Below, piece by piece: positions 18,259 to 27,625 of a stretch of 62,212 bases of DNA. Source of the DNA: Phycisphaerales bacterium (GTDB taxonomy: Bacteria; Planctomycetota; Phycisphaerae; Phycisphaerales; UBA1924); assembly GCA_029260375.1 (NCBI GenBank), contig JAJDDI010000032.1:1-62212 (forward strand). Direction: 5' to 3'. The notes below the pieces were generated by a model. It was not told where the DNA came from. It did no database searches and worked only from the letters and a program-made list of their open reading frames with translations. Each line of letters starts with the position of its first letter. The stretch's first letter is position 1. A program made the position numbers and the translations under genes.

Positions 18259-18676
18259 GAGACAAAGAGACGGAGAGACCAGTGGTGGCTATTGCATGCT
18301 TCGGATTAGTCCCGGGAGGACACGGTCGCACTCGTCCAGGGCGTCGAACGGAACGGTGTCGGAGGGGATGAGGTCGAGATCGACACTGAGCTGGAACTGA
18401 GTTCTCAGCTCGTAGAGCGAGCCCCGAGCAATCTTGAGGAAACGGAGCAGGTCGGCACGCGATTCTCGCCCGAACCCCTCCGCAATGTTGGACGGGATCG
18501 ACACGCCGGCGCGACGCATCTGGGAGCAAAGCCCGTAGCGTTCCGAGCCGGGCAGGCTCTCCGTCGAGCGGTACGTCTCGCGAGCAACTGTCATAGCGCG
18601 TTGCCACGCGATCAGATCTTCGAGACGCTGGACCCCACCCACTCCGTCTCTCCGTCTCTTCGTCTCTCCGTCTCTT
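18259..18676 (-). mobile_element. Intervening-sequence-like element: four-helix-bundle gene between inverted repeats
   Basis: Purine-rich GAGACGGAGAGAC-type DNA at 18259-18279 matches the reverse complement of 18646-18666 at 20 of 21 positions. A further copy of GTCTCTCCGTCTCTT starts at 18662. The arms enclose a complete four-helix-bundle gene. The arrangement mimics the intervening sequences found in some 23S rRNA genes, where the arms pair in RNA and are removed by RNase III. Here the unit splits the accB-accC transcript. Confidence 0.65.
18289..18642 (-). CDS. Four helix bundle protein (23S rRNA IVS/bAvd-like family)
   Basis: The 117-residue protein has the family pattern: LEDLIAWQRAM near the start, YGLCSQMRRAGVSIPSNIAE (about 36-55), GFGRES, FLKIARGSLYELRTQ (about 68-82) and a last helix. 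Members are encoded in 23S rRNA intervening sequences, and a relative (Avd) works with retroelement reverse transcriptases. No reverse transcriptase or template repeat is visible here. The GTG start lies at the edge of the right inverted repeat. Its spread is probably tied to the flanking repeats rather than to fatty acid synthesis. Confidence 0.88.
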   Translation of the reverse strand: MGGVQRLEDLIAWQRAMTVARETYRSTESLPGSERYGLCSQMRRAGVSIPSNIAEGFGRESRADLLRFLKIARGSLYELRTQFQLSVDLDLIPSDTVPFDALDECDRVLPGLIRSMQ

Positions 18677-18690
18677 GCCCGGGCAAGCCG

Positions 18691-19152
18691 TCATGAGGGA
18701 CGTACAAGAAATAGCTTCTGCCCGAACTCCACCGCGTCGCCGTCCTGCACGAGGATCCGCTCCACACTGCCCGCGATCTCGGATTTGATCTCGTTGAAGA
18801 CCTTCATCGCCTCGACGATGCAGACCACCGAGCCGGGCGAGACGGAGGACCCGGGCGTGATGTACACGTCCGCGTCCGGGTTGGGCTTGGAGTAGTAGGT
18901 GCCGACCATGGGCGACTCGATGGCGATGAGCCCCTCGTCCGCGGGCGAGGCGCCGGCCGAGTCCGCTGGCGCCGTGGCGGGCGCCGCCGCGACCGCGCCG
19001 TTCGACGCCGCAGGCGCGGTGTAGACCACGGGGGCGTCGCCGCTGCCTCGTTTGATGGTGACGGTCTCATCCTTGTCGCGGAGGTCGAGCTCGCTCAGCT
19101 CGTTCTCCACCATCAGGCGGACCAGTTCTTTGAGTTTGCGTGTATCAATCAT
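18691..19152 (-). CDS. accB: Biotin carboxyl carrier protein AccB
   Basis: The 153-residue carrier holds biotin on Lys117 in CIVEAMKVFNEI, shuttling carboxyl groups from AccC to the carboxyltransferase. An N-terminal helical segment (1-40) is followed by a flexible Ala/Pro linker (45-72) and the C-terminal biotinyl barrel (77-153), the normal AccB plan. The start MIDTRKLKELV is preferred over further upstream codons that run into the M24 gene's 3' side. Confidence 0.96.
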   Translation of the reverse strand: MIDTRKLKELVRLMVENELSELDLRDKDETVTIKRGSGDAPVVYTAPAASNGAVAAAPATAPADSAGASPADEGLIAIESPMVGTYYSKPNPDADVYITPGSSVSPGSVVCIVEAMKVFNEIKSEIAGSVERILVQDGDAVEFGQKLFLVRPS

Positions 19153-19195
19153 GAGTAGTCTCGAGTGAGAGGGGCCAGCGTACCCGCCCCGGGGT

Positions 19196-20380
19196 TTAGC
19201 GGCGCGTCGCCCACGCCAGATCCTTGGGCAGCGACGACAGATTCTTCGCCCCGCGCTCCGTGATGACGTAGTCGTCCTCCAGGCGGACACCCCCGATCCC
19301 GGGCAGATAGATCCCCGGCTCGATCGTCACCACGTTGCCCGGTTCCAGCCGCGAACTCTTGGGCGCCAGGGCGCCCAGGCTGGGCCCCTCGTGGATCACC
19401 AGCCCGATCCCGTGCCCCAGGCCGTGACCGAACTGCTTGCCGTACCCGGCTTTGGAGATCACATCCCGCGCGATCCCGTCGGCCTCGACGCACGCCAGCC
19501 CGGGCCGCAGCGCTGCCGCCGCGGCCTCGTGGGCCTCGAGCACGATCTTGTATATCTCCCGAACACGCGCGGGCCAGCCGCCGATGCCCAGCGTGCGGGT
19601 CATGTCCCCGTGGTACCCCTTCCACGTTGCGCCCCAGTCGATCAGCAGCGCCTGTCCCTTGCCGACCTTCGTCGCGCCGGGTGTGTAGTGGGGGAGCGAG
19701 CTGTTGGCCCGGGCGCCGACGATGGTCTCGAAGCTCGCATCGGGCGAGCCCCGGTCCTTCATCTCGTGCTCCAGGATCGCGCACACCTGCAGCTCCGTCA
19801 TCCCCACCTTGATCTGGGGCAATGTCGCCAGCAGCGCCGCCTCCTGGATCTTGACCGCCTTCTGAATCAGCTTGATCTCGCTCGCGTCCTTCACCGCCCG
19901 CAGCTTGAGCAGGACCGAGTCGGTCCGCAGCAGCGCCTTCGAGGCGACGCCGTTCTTGCGCAGATCCTTCTTGAGCGCCGCCTCGCCGCTGAGCGTCAGG
20001 TGCTCGCCCTGCACCGCGATTTTCGTGGGTTTGCGCTCGCCCAGCTCCTCGCCCACCGCCCGGCTCATGGGGCCAACACGCATCCGGAGCCTGACCAGGC
20101 CCTTGAACGCCTGCAGCTCCTCCTCGTAGCGCGAGTCCGAGATCAGCGTGGGCTTGCCCGAGCCGACGATCAGGTAGCTGTCCCCGCCCAGGAACCCGGT
20201 CAGGTACGCGACGTCGCGCGGGTTGGAGACGATCATGTGGTCCGCGTCGAGCTTGCGAAGCTCGCGCTTGAGCCGCGTGAGGCGGGCGGAAAGCGGATTC
20301 TCCGCGGCGTTCTTCTTCGCCGGCTTCTTCGCGGCCTTCTTCACAGTGCCGCGGGCTGTCGTGGTTGGTGCTGGGGTCAT
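19196..20380 (-). CDS. M24 family Xaa-Pro aminopeptidase/dipeptidase
   Basis: The pita-bread metallopeptidase cleaves N-terminal Xaa-Pro bonds. It shows the creatinase-like N-domain ([15 protein letters not shown], about 50) and metal ligands in [39 protein letters not shown] and [10 protein letters not shown]. The N-terminus has an Ala/Lys/Pro-rich tail (AAKKPAKK). I chose the ATG at 20380 because a TATGAT -10 box ends 7 bases before it. The ATG at 20392 lies inside that box. Placement before accB-accC matches the pepQ-efp-accB-accC order of Firmicutes, but efp is absent here. Confidence 0.9.
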   Translation of the reverse strand: MTPAPTTTARGTVKKAAKKPAKKNAAENPLSARLTRLKRELRKLDADHMIVSNPRDVAYLTGFLGGDSYLIVGSGKPTLISDSRYEEELQAFKGLVRLRMRVGPMSRAVGEELGERKPTKIAVQGEHLTLSGEAALKKDLRKNGVASKALLRTDSVLLKLRAVKDASEIKLIQKAVKIQEAALLATLPQIKVGMTELQVCAILEHEMKDRGSPDASFETIVGARANSSLPHYTPGATKVGKGQALLIDWGATWKGYHGDMTRTLGIGGWPARVREIYKIVLEAHEAAAAALRPGLACVEADGIARDVISKAGYGKQFGHGLGHGIGLVIHEGPSLGALAPKSSRLEPGNVVTIEPGIYLPGIGGVRLEDDYVITERGAKNLSSLPKDLAWATRR

Positions 20381-20387
20381 GGGGGCG

Positions 20388-20393
20388 ATCATA
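20388..20393 (-). promoter_or_regulatory. -10 box of the M24-accB-accC operon
   Basis: TATGAT on the minus strand ends 7 bases before ATG 20380, implying a leaderless message and deciding the start codon. Confidence 0.5.
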
Positions 20394-20487
20394 GCTCGCT
20401 CTGGCGCCTGACCTTGTGTCGATTCGCACGGGCCCGTGCGACCCGGAGGGCGCGGCGGGCCGTACCGTTGCCCGTGGTGGGCGCCCC

Positions 20488-22098
20488 ATGAACAGTCGGT
20501 CCGGTCACAGCGCGCAAGAGCGGATCGCGCCGATTGTCGCGGGGGCGCTCCTGCTGACGATCCTCGCGCTGAGCGTCCTCTGGCCCCTGGGGCGCGTCGC
20601 GTTCGAAACCGTGGTCGCCATCGTCAACGCTGAATCCTGGGACGGCCCCCGCCCGGGCGCGATCTTCAGCGCGTTCGCCCGCACGCTGGGCGTCTCGCTG
20701 CTCATCGCGCTGATGGCGACGGCCCTGGCGTACCCCGCCGCCCGCCTGCTCGCGCGCCGCGGCGCCGTCTGGGCGCCCCTGCTCATGACCCCCATGCTCG
20801 CGCCCTCGTACCTCGCCTTCGCCGGCTGGGGGCTGGCCCGCGCGCCCGGCACGCTGCTGGGCGACGCGCTCGAACGCGCCGCGGCGGGCGGCGCACGCTG
20901 GCTCCCGATCTACACCGGGCGCTCGCTCGCCATCATCGCGCTCGCGCTCTGGGCCGTCCCCCTCGCCTCGCTCGTGCTCGCCGCGTCCATCGCCAGGCGC
21001 GACCCCGTGCTCGACGACGTCCTCCGCCTCGAAACCGCCTCAAAGCTCGTCCGCGTGCGGACCGCGCTGTCCCTGCACCGGACCGCGTTGGTCTTGAGCG
21101 TCCTCCTGGTCATGCTGGCGATGCTCGGCTCGAGCGTCCCGCTGCACCTGGCGCAGATCGACACGCTGGCGATCGTCGTCTGGCGCGAGCTGAGCGAGAG
21201 CGCCCGGGCCGACTGGTGGCGGGCGTGGGTCAGCGCGGCGCCCCTCATCGCCGTCGCGCTGCTCGCCGCGTGGGTCATCGGCGCCCGCCTCGTCCGCGCG
21301 GGCCTGCGCGATCACGCCCAGCTTCCCCGCGACGAGCTGGATCGCCCCCCGGGCGCCTGGGCCAGAACGGGCGCCATCGCCGTCTGGTTCGCGGGCGTCG
21401 GCGCGCCGATGCTGCTCTTCGCGATCACGCTCCGCTCGACCGACTCGCTCTGGCGTTTCTGGCGCCTCAGCGCCGAGGGGGTGCGCTCGAGCCTGCTCAC
21501 CGCGGCCCTGGTCTCGCTGGGCACGCTGCTCGTCGCGCTCTGCCTGAGCTACCTGCTCTCGACGCGCTCCCGCGCCGGGGCGCGCCTCGCGACGGGCGCC
21601 GTGCGCGTGCTGCTCGTGGGCGCCATCGCTCCCGGAGTTCTCGTGGGCGCCGCACTGGTCGAGGGCTACCCCCGAGTGAGCCCGCTGGCGCTGCCCGTGC
21701 TCGCGGGTGTGGCGCGGTTCGCGTTCGTCGGCGCCGCCGCGGCCTGCCTGGCATCCTGGGCCGAGCCCGTCGCCAGACGCGACGCGCGCCTCCTGCTCAG
21801 CTCCGGCGCCCGAGCCTGGGCCATCGCCTGCCTCCCTGTGCAGATTCCGCTGCTGCTCGGCGCGTCGTTGGGCGCAGGGCTGATGAGCCTGCACGAGATC
21901 GAGGCGAGCGTCATCGTCCAACCCCCCGGGCGGGGGGCGCTGGCGCAGCAGATCCTCTCGTACCTCCACTTCGCCCGCCTCGAGGACATGTCCAGCGCGG
22001 GCCTCTGGCTCGTGGGCGGGGGCACGCTCGCGGCGATCGCCTTCACGGGCCTCATCGCCCTGGGCGCACGATCCAGCCAGCGAGCGAGGATCTCATGA
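20488..22098 (+). CDS. ABC transporter permease, iron/thiamine (FbpB/ThiP) type
   Basis: The 536-residue polytopic protein has about 12 hydrophobic helices in two halves, each with a binding-protein-dependent permease fold: first half SLLIALMATALAYPAARLLA, second half SSLLTAALVSLGTLLVALCL. Fused two-domain permeases of this kind import Fe3+, thiamine or similar ligands with a periplasmic binding protein and an ATPase. Neither partner is adjacent, so the cargo is open. The EAA loops that contact the ATPase are weak (VLRLETASKLVRVRTALSLH; ALLLSS), leaving some doubt. The next gene overlaps its stop by ATGA. Confidence 0.75.
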   Translation: MNSRSGHSAQERIAPIVAGALLLTILALSVLWPLGRVAFETVVAIVNAESWDGPRPGAIFSAFARTLGVSLLIALMATALAYPAARLLARRGAVWAPLLMTPMLAPSYLAFAGWGLARAPGTLLGDALERAAAGGARWLPIYTGRSLAIIALALWAVPLASLVLAASIARRDPVLDDVLRLETASKLVRVRTALSLHRTALVLSVLLVMLAMLGSSVPLHLAQIDTLAIVVWRELSESARADWWRAWVSAAPLIAVALLAAWVIGARLVRAGLRDHAQLPRDELDRPPGAWARTGAIAVWFAGVGAPMLLFAITLRSTDSLWRFWRLSAEGVRSSLLTAALVSLGTLLVALCLSYLLSTRSRAGARLATGAVRVLLVGAIAPGVLVGAALVEGYPRVSPLALPVLAGVARFAFVGAAAACLASWAEPVARRDARLLLSSGARAWAIACLPVQIPLLLGASLGAGLMSLHEIEASVIVQPPGRGALAQQILSYLHFARLEDMSSAGLWLVGGGTLAAIAFTGLIALGARSSQRARIS

Positions 22099-23228
22099 GC
22101 AACCGCGCCGGACATCGCGGAGTATCCGATACCATGCGGCCGTTGATGCGCGCCCCGACCCCAGCACGAGTTCTTTGCGCGATCGGGGCCGCCCTCGTGT
22201 TGCTCGGTCTGACCGCCTGCGCCGAGTCCGAAGCGCCCAGCGGCCCCATCGACGTCCGCGCCGTGCTGGGCGAGGTCGGGCGCGCCCCGGGCCAGTTTGT
22301 CTTCCCGCGCGCCATGACCTCCAACGACGGGAGCCTGCTCGTCGTGGACAAGACCGCCCGCATCCAGCGCCTCGACCCGGACACGGGCGCCTTCATCGAC
22401 GGCCTGCGCACCCCCGAGCTCGAACTGGGCAAGCCCACGGGCCTGTGCGTCGCCGCCCACCCGAGCGATCCGAGCCGGTCCGCCCTCTACGTCGCCGACA
22501 CCCACTACCACCGCGTCCTCGTCTACGACCTGGACACCGACTTCTCCCAAGACCCCACCCAGCCCGTCATCCCCGCCATCATGTTCGGCGCGTACGGCAC
22601 AGAACCGGGCCAGTTCGTCTACCCCACCGACATCGCCGTGCTCCATGACGCGAAAGGGCGCGCCACCCGCCTCTTCGTCTCCGAGTACGGCGGCAACGAC
22701 CGCGTCACCATCTTCGACATCACAACCGCGTCGGACGGCACGCCGACCTTCCAGCCAGTCTCCACCTTCGGCGCCTTCGGCATTGCCGGCGAAGAGGCCG
22801 ACAACCAGCTTGTCTTCAACCGCCCCCAGTCGCTTGTCATCGATCACGAACGCCAGGAACTGCTCATCTGCGACGCCTGCAACCACCGCGTCGGGCGTTT
22901 CACCCTCGACGGCGAGCTGGTCGCGTGGACCGGATCGCCCAACCATATCTCCGACGCCCCGGGCGACCTGAGCTTCCCCTACGCCCTGGCCCTGCTCGAG
23001 GACGCCACAGCCTTGATCAGCGAGTTCGGCAACTCCCGCGTCCAGCACATGGACCTGCGCTCCGGCCAGAGCCTTGGCCTCTACGGCCAGCCCGGGCGGG
23101 GCCACGGGCAACTCGCCACACCCTGGGCCATCGAAGTCATGGGCAAGACCGCCTACGTCCTGGACTCGGGCAACGACCGCATCCAGTCCTTCCGCTCGCC
23201 CATCCGCGCCGCCGGGGGTGACCGGTGA
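22095..23228 (+). CDS. NHL-repeat beta-propeller lipoprotein
   Basis: The 377-residue protein has a signal sequence with lipobox LTAC (about residue 40) after a hydrophobic run, then six NHL-type propeller blades: GQFVFPRAMTSNDGSLLVVD, ALYVADTHYHRVLVYD, GQFVYPTDIAV, ELLICDACNHRVGRF, ALISEFGNSRVQ and TAYVLDSGNDRIQ. Such propellers bind proteins or glycans at the cell surface. It is translationally coupled at both ends (ATGA with the permease, GTGA with the VWA gene), so it probably works with those membrane proteins. Confidence 0.85.
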   Translation: MSNRAGHRGVSDTMRPLMRAPTPARVLCAIGAALVLLGLTACAESEAPSGPIDVRAVLGEVGRAPGQFVFPRAMTSNDGSLLVVDKTARIQRLDPDTGAFIDGLRTPELELGKPTGLCVAAHPSDPSRSALYVADTHYHRVLVYDLDTDFSQDPTQPVIPAIMFGAYGTEPGQFVYPTDIAVLHDAKGRATRLFVSEYGGNDRVTIFDITTASDGTPTFQPVSTFGAFGIAGEEADNQLVFNRPQSLVIDHERQELLICDACNHRVGRFTLDGELVAWTGSPNHISDAPGDLSFPYALALLEDATALISEFGNSRVQHMDLRSGQSLGLYGQPGRGHGQLATPWAIEVMGKTAYVLDSGNDRIQSFRSPIRAAGGDR

Positions 23229-26200
23229 TCACGCCCCCCCTGACACTCGGCGCCCTCGAAGCCGGCCCGGTCCAGTTCGACGAGCCGATCTGGCTCATCC
23301 TCATCCCCGTGCTGTGGCTCTTCGTGATCCTGATCGGGCGCAAGAGCATCGCCGGCCTCGACCGCAACGCGCGCTGGGTCGCGCTGCTCGTGCGCCTGCT
23401 CGTGGTCGCGCTCGTCGCGGGCGCCATCGCCGAGCCGCACTCGCGCGAGGTCAGCCAGACCGTCAGCGTCACGTTCATCGTGGACGAGTCGCGATCGATC
23501 CCCAACAGCCGCAAGGCCGGCATCGACCGCTACATCGAGGACGCCTCGCAGACCCAGAAGAAGCCCGGCGACCGCCTGGGTGTGGTGACCGCCGCCGACG
23601 AGGCGTACGTCCAGGCTCTGCCCAGCACGCTGGTCAACCAGATGACGCGTCAGTTCATCGGCTCGACCGACGGCACCAACCTGGGCGAGGCCGCCCGCCT
23701 CGGCCTCGCCGTCGCGCCCGAGGACGCGGCCAACCGCATCGTCCTCATCTCCGACGGCAACGAGACCACGGGCAGCCTCCTCGCCGCCGCCGAGGCCGCC
23801 AAGGCCCTGGGCGTCACGGTCGATGTCCTGCCCGTCAGCTACGACTACGCCCGGGAGGTCATCGTCGAGAGCCTGCTCGCGCCCGCGACGGCGCGCGGCG
23901 GCGAGACCATCAGCCTCCGCGTCGTCATGTTCGCCATGAGCCCCGCCGTCGGGCGACTGCTCGTCACCGAGAACGGCCAGCCCGTCGATCTCGACCCCGA
24001 CTCGGATTCGCTGGGCTACGTCGTCGAGCTCGACAAGGGACGCAACGTCATCGCCGTGCCCGTCGCGCCCAAGCGTCCCGGGCCCCAGACCTACGAGGCG
24101 ATCTTCGAGCCCATCGGAGGTCTCACCGGCGAGGGCGAGAACCGGCGCGTGTCCGGCAGCGCCGACACCCTCATCGAGAACAACCGCGCCATGGGCGTCA
24201 CCTTCGTCGGCGCTGAGGGCTTTGTGCTCGTTGTCAGCGAGACCCCCGACGAGAGCCAGCCGCTCATCGACGCGATGCTCGAGTCCGAGCTGCGCCCCGA
24301 ACTCATCAGCGCCGACCGCTTCCCCAGCACCCTCACCGAGCTCAACCGCTACGAGGCCGTCGTGCTCGTCAACGAGCCCGCGTACAACTTCTCCGCCTCG
24401 GCCCAGGACAACATCCGCCAGTACGTCCACGACTCGGGCGGGGGCCTCGTCATGACAGGCGGCCCCGACTCCTTCGGCGCCGGCGGCTGGATCGGCTCCG
24501 CCCTCGAGGACGTCCTGCCGGTGCGTCTGGACCCGCCCCAGAAACGCCAGATGCCCCGCGGCGCCCTCGCCCTGGTCATGCATTCCATCGAGATGCCCCA
24601 GGGCGTCTACTACGGCAAGCAGGTCGCCCGCGCCGCCGTGGACGCGCTCTCACGCCTGGACATGGTCGGCATCATCGAGTTCAACTTCGCCGGCGGCACC
24701 GACTGGGTCTACCCCATCTCTCCCGTGGGCGACACCTCCAGCGTCAAGCGCGCCATAAACCGCCTCAACTTCGGCGACATGCCCAGCTTCGACCCCTCGC
24801 TCAACATGACCCTCCGCGACCTCAAGGCGACCAACGCCGGGCAGAAGCACGTCATCGTCATCTCCGACGGCGACCCCTCGCTGAGCCGATCGATCCTCAG
24901 CGACTACAAATCCGCGGGCATCTCCATCAGCACCGTCGGTGTCTTCCCGCACTCCACGCGCGACTTCAACTCCCTCCGCACCATGGCCGAGGACACCGGC
25001 GGCACCTTCTACCCCGTCAACACCCAGCAGGCGCTCGCTACCCTCCCGCAGATCTTCATCAAGGAAGCCCAGACCATCAAGCGCGCCCTGATCTGGGAGG
25101 GCGACCCCTTCAGCCCTGCCATTGCCAACCTCGGCGCCGAGACCATGCGTGGCATCAACTCGGTCCCGCCCATCTCCGGATACATCGTCACCGCCGACCG
25201 CGAAGGACTCTCCCAGGTCACCATGCGCGGCAAGGAGGACGACCCCATCAGCGCCCAGTGGCAGTACGGCCTCGGACGCGTCGTCGCCTTCACCTCCGAC
25301 GCCACCAGCCGCTGGGGCTCCGCCTGGGTCGGCTGGGATTCCTTCAAGCAGTTCTGGGAGCAGCACGTCCGCTGGGCCATGCGCCCCTCGGGCTCCGCCA
25401 TGCTCCGCCTCAACACCGAAACCCGGGGCGACGACACCCTCGTTGTTGTCGAGGCCTTCTCCGCCTCAGGCGAGCGCCTCAACTTCGCCGACTTCAAGGC
25501 CCGCGTCGCCAAGCCCGACGGCACGGGCGCCGACGTCGAGATCAAGCAGGTCGGCCCCGGCCGCTACGAGGGCTCGCTCGACTCGTCGGACCCCGGCTCT
25601 TACGTCGTCTCGCTCCGCTACAAAGCGCCGGGCGAACAGCCCGGGCAGATCATCGAGGGCTCGGCCCAGGCCGCCGTGACGCGCCCCTTCGCCGACGAGT
25701 TCCGCTCGCTCGAGTCCAACCTCGCCCTGCTCCAGCAGGTGGCGCAGGTCACCGGCGGACGCGTGCTCCAGGGGTCCGACCCCGTCGCCCACGACCTCTG
25801 GCGGCGCGATGGGCTGACCATGCCCGTCGCGACACGCTCCATCTGGCTCCTGGTCACGCTCATCGGCATCGGCGTGTTCCTGGCCGACGTGGGCGTGCGC
25901 CGCGTGCGCGTCGAGCCCCGCGCCATCGCCGCGACCTTCCGGCGCGCCTTCGGCGCCTCGACCTCCACCGCCGGCGGGCAGATCGATTCACTCCGGGCCG
26001 CCCGCGAGAAAGCACGCCAGCGCATCTCCGACCGCACCCAAGACCGCGAGCAGGCCGAGCAGAAGGCCAAGCGCCGCTTCGAGCTCGACCCCGACGCGAG
26101 CGTCAACACCGGCCCCGTCGCCCTCGGCGGCGAGCCCCTGCTCAAAGACAAGCCCAAGGCCCAGACGCCCAAGAAAGCGGACAACGAGGACGAGGGCCTC

Positions 26201-26251
26201 AGCCGCCTGATGAAGGCCAAACGCCGGGCACAAGAGGAGTTCGATGACTAA
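23225..26251 (+). CDS. Giant membrane-anchored VWA / glutamine-amidotransferase-like protein
   Basis: The 1008-residue protein has two N-terminal membrane helices (about 20-38 and 52-70) and a VWA domain starting VSVTFIVDESRSIP, with MIDAS DESRS. A class-I-amidotransferase-like fold follows (VVLVNEPAYNFSASAQDNIR; GGPDSFGAGGWIGS, about 375-430). A second, degenerate VWA (ALALVMHSIEMPQG to HVIVISDGDPSLS), an Ig-like segment, a membrane helix near 880 and a charged coiled tail complete it. The composite is typical of planctomycetes. With MoxR and DUF58 nearby it likely forms a metal-dependent envelope assembly complex. The GTG start overlaps the upstream stop. Confidence 0.85.
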   Translation: MITPPLTLGALEAGPVQFDEPIWLILIPVLWLFVILIGRKSIAGLDRNARWVALLVRLLVVALVAGAIAEPHSREVSQTVSVTFIVDESRSIPNSRKAGIDRYIEDASQTQKKPGDRLGVVTAADEAYVQALPSTLVNQMTRQFIGSTDGTNLGEAARLGLAVAPEDAANRIVLISDGNETTGSLLAAAEAAKALGVTVDVLPVSYDYAREVIVESLLAPATARGGETISLRVVMFAMSPAVGRLLVTENGQPVDLDPDSDSLGYVVELDKGRNVIAVPVAPKRPGPQTYEAIFEPIGGLTGEGENRRVSGSADTLIENNRAMGVTFVGAEGFVLVVSETPDESQPLIDAMLESELRPELISADRFPSTLTELNRYEAVVLVNEPAYNFSASAQDNIRQYVHDSGGGLVMTGGPDSFGAGGWIGSALEDVLPVRLDPPQKRQMPRGALALVMHSIEMPQGVYYGKQVARAAVDALSRLDMVGIIEFNFAGGTDWVYPISPVGDTSSVKRAINRLNFGDMPSFDPSLNMTLRDLKATNAGQKHVIVISDGDPSLSRSILSDYKSAGISISTVGVFPHSTRDFNSLRTMAEDTGGTFYPVNTQQALATLPQIFIKEAQTIKRALIWEGDPFSPAIANLGAETMRGINSVPPISGYIVTADREGLSQVTMRGKEDDPISAQWQYGLGRVVAFTSDATSRWGSAWVGWDSFKQFWEQHVRWAMRPSGSAMLRLNTETRGDDTLVVVEAFSASGERLNFADFKARVAKPDGTGADVEIKQVGPGRYEGSLDSSDPGSYVVSLRYKAPGEQPGQIIEGSAQAAVTRPFADEFRSLESNLALLQQVAQVTGGRVLQGSDPVAHDLWRRDGLTMPVATRSIWLLVTLIGIGVFLADVGVRRVRVEPRAIAATFRRAFGASTSTAGGQIDSLRAAREKARQRISDRTQDREQAEQKAKRRFELDPDASVNTGPVALGGEPLLKDKPKAQTPKKADNEDEGLSRLMKAKRRAQEEFDD

Positions 26252-26264
26252 CCCTTCCTTCCCT

Positions 26265-26337
26265 CGTGGCACGGGCGTCCCGCCCGTGTCTTCTGTTGCC
26301 ATCACCAGCTCTTCACGGGCGGGACGCCCGTGCCACG
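26265..26337. repeat. Palindromic repeat between the VWA and moxR genes
   Basis: 24-bp perfect arms (26265-26288 and 26314-26337) enclose a 25-base spacer. It is the intergenic sister of the copy inside rimO. It lies inside the operon and could form a hairpin that tunes the relative levels of the flanking genes. Confidence 0.9.
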
Positions 26338-26359
26338 ATCTGAATCAGGAGGCGCACCC

Positions 26360-27409
26360 ATGAGCGCAAACCCAGAACACACCGACACCCCCGCCGAGGT
26401 CAAGCAGGCCTGCGACAACTTCCGCGTCACCTTCAACACGCTCAGGGCCGAGATCGGCAAGGTCATGGTCGGCCAGCAGGAGGTCATCGAGGCCGTCCTC
26501 ACCTCCCTCTTCACCGGCGGCAACGTCCTGCTCGAGGGCGTGCCCGGGCTCGGCAAGACCCTGCTCGTCCGCACACTCGCCCAGACCCTGCACCTGCCGT
26601 TCTCACGCATCCAGTTCACGCCCGACCTGATGCCCGCCGACGTCATCGGCACCAACATCGTCAGCGAAGACCCGGACACCGGTCGCCGCCAGTTCGTCTT
26701 CCAGCGCGGCCCGATCTTCGCGCAGGTCGTCCTCGCCGACGAGATCAACCGCGCCACCCCCAAAACCCAGTCCGCCCTGCTCGAGGCGATGCAGGAACGC
26801 TCGGTGACGGTGGGGGGCGAGACCCATGTGCTCGCCAAGCCCTTCATCGTCCTGGCAACGCAGAACCCCATCGAGCAGGAGGGCACCTACCCCCTCCCCG
26901 AGGCGCAGCTCGACCGCTTCCTGCTCAAGATCAACGTCGGCTACTCGCAGCTCGATGATCTCATGACCATCCTCGACCGCACCACCGGCGCCCAGACGCC
27001 AACGGTCGAGCGCGTCATGGACGCCGACCAGATCCTCGACGCGCAAGACCTCGTCCGCGGCGTCGTCGTCGCCCCTCACGTCAAGCAGTACGCGGCCAGG
27101 CTCGTCCTCGCGACCCACCCCGAGGGCGACTTCGCCGCCGGCGGCGCCTCGGGCCCGACCAACCGCTACGTCCGCTGCGGCGCCAGCCCCCGCGGCGCCC
27201 AGGCCCTCGTCCTCGCCGGCAAGGTCAAGGCCCTCACCGAGGGCCGCTACCACGTCAGCTACCAGGACATCCAGGACGTCGCCCTCGCCTGCCTGCGCCA
27301 CCGCATCCTGCTCAACTTCGAGGCCGAGGCCGACCGCGTGGACCCGGACGACCTCGTCCGCGAGATCCTGAAGATGACCCCGAGCCAGCCGATCGGAGCC
27401 ATGGCGTGA
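26360..27409 (+). CDS. MoxR-family AAA+ ATPase
   Basis: The 349-residue AAA+ chaperone has Walker A in LLEGVPGLGKT (about 58-68), Walker B VVLADEINRATPKTQSALLE (about 122-141), sensor 1 LATQNPIEQEGTYPLPEAQ and the C-terminal helical lid. MoxR ATPases activate VWA-domain partners by inserting metals or remodelling. The flanking genes (two VWA proteins and a DUF58) are the usual partners. ATG 26360 has an ideal AGGAGG site at 26347-26352. Confidence 0.95.
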   Translation: MSANPEHTDTPAEVKQACDNFRVTFNTLRAEIGKVMVGQQEVIEAVLTSLFTGGNVLLEGVPGLGKTLLVRTLAQTLHLPFSRIQFTPDLMPADVIGTNIVSEDPDTGRRQFVFQRGPIFAQVVLADEINRATPKTQSALLEAMQERSVTVGGETHVLAKPFIVLATQNPIEQEGTYPLPEAQLDRFLLKINVGYSQLDDLMTILDRTTGAQTPTVERVMDADQILDAQDLVRGVVVAPHVKQYAARLVLATHPEGDFAAGGASGPTNRYVRCGASPRGAQALVLAGKVKALTEGRYHVSYQDIQDVALACLRHRILLNFEAEADRVDPDDLVREILKMTPSQPIGAMA

Positions 27410-27606
27410 AGCGATACGCACGAGCAACCATCCTGACCGCCGCGCTGCTGTCCATCGCCGCCACGACCGGCTGCTACCGCAAGGTCGTCTCCGCCAAGGG
27501 CATCGGCTCCGACGAGCTCGCCCCGCGCCGCGAGCAGCCGACCACCAACGTCATCCAGGACCTGGGCAGCGCCGTCCGCGGCGAGAAGCAGAAACAGAAA
27601 CCGTAA
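27406..27606 (+). CDS. Small lipoprotein
   Basis: The 66-residue protein has a signal peptide and lipobox (AATTGC, Cys23), followed by a short polar, charged tail ending in GEKQKQKP. The GTG start overlaps the moxR stop (GTGA), so it is translated with MoxR. No domain is recognised. Confidence 0.7.
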   Translation: MKRYARATILTAALLSIAATTGCYRKVVSAKGIGSDELAPRREQPTTNVIQDLGSAVRGEKQKQKP

Positions 27607-27625
27607 CACGCAGGGAGGACTCGCC

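Noticed and set aside
18289..18642. Part of a diversity-generating retroelement
   Set aside because: There is no reverse transcriptase, template repeat or variable repeat within reach; the inverted arms fit an IVS-like unit better.
18259..18676. CRISPR-like repetition of GTCTCTCCGTCTC units
   Set aside because: Units are contiguous without unique spacers of even length, and no cas genes lie nearby; they are arms of an inverted repeat.
26252..26359. Rho-independent terminator between the VWA and moxR genes
   Set aside because: The hairpin belongs to a dispersed repeat family, lacks a T-run and lies inside an operon with one coding direction.
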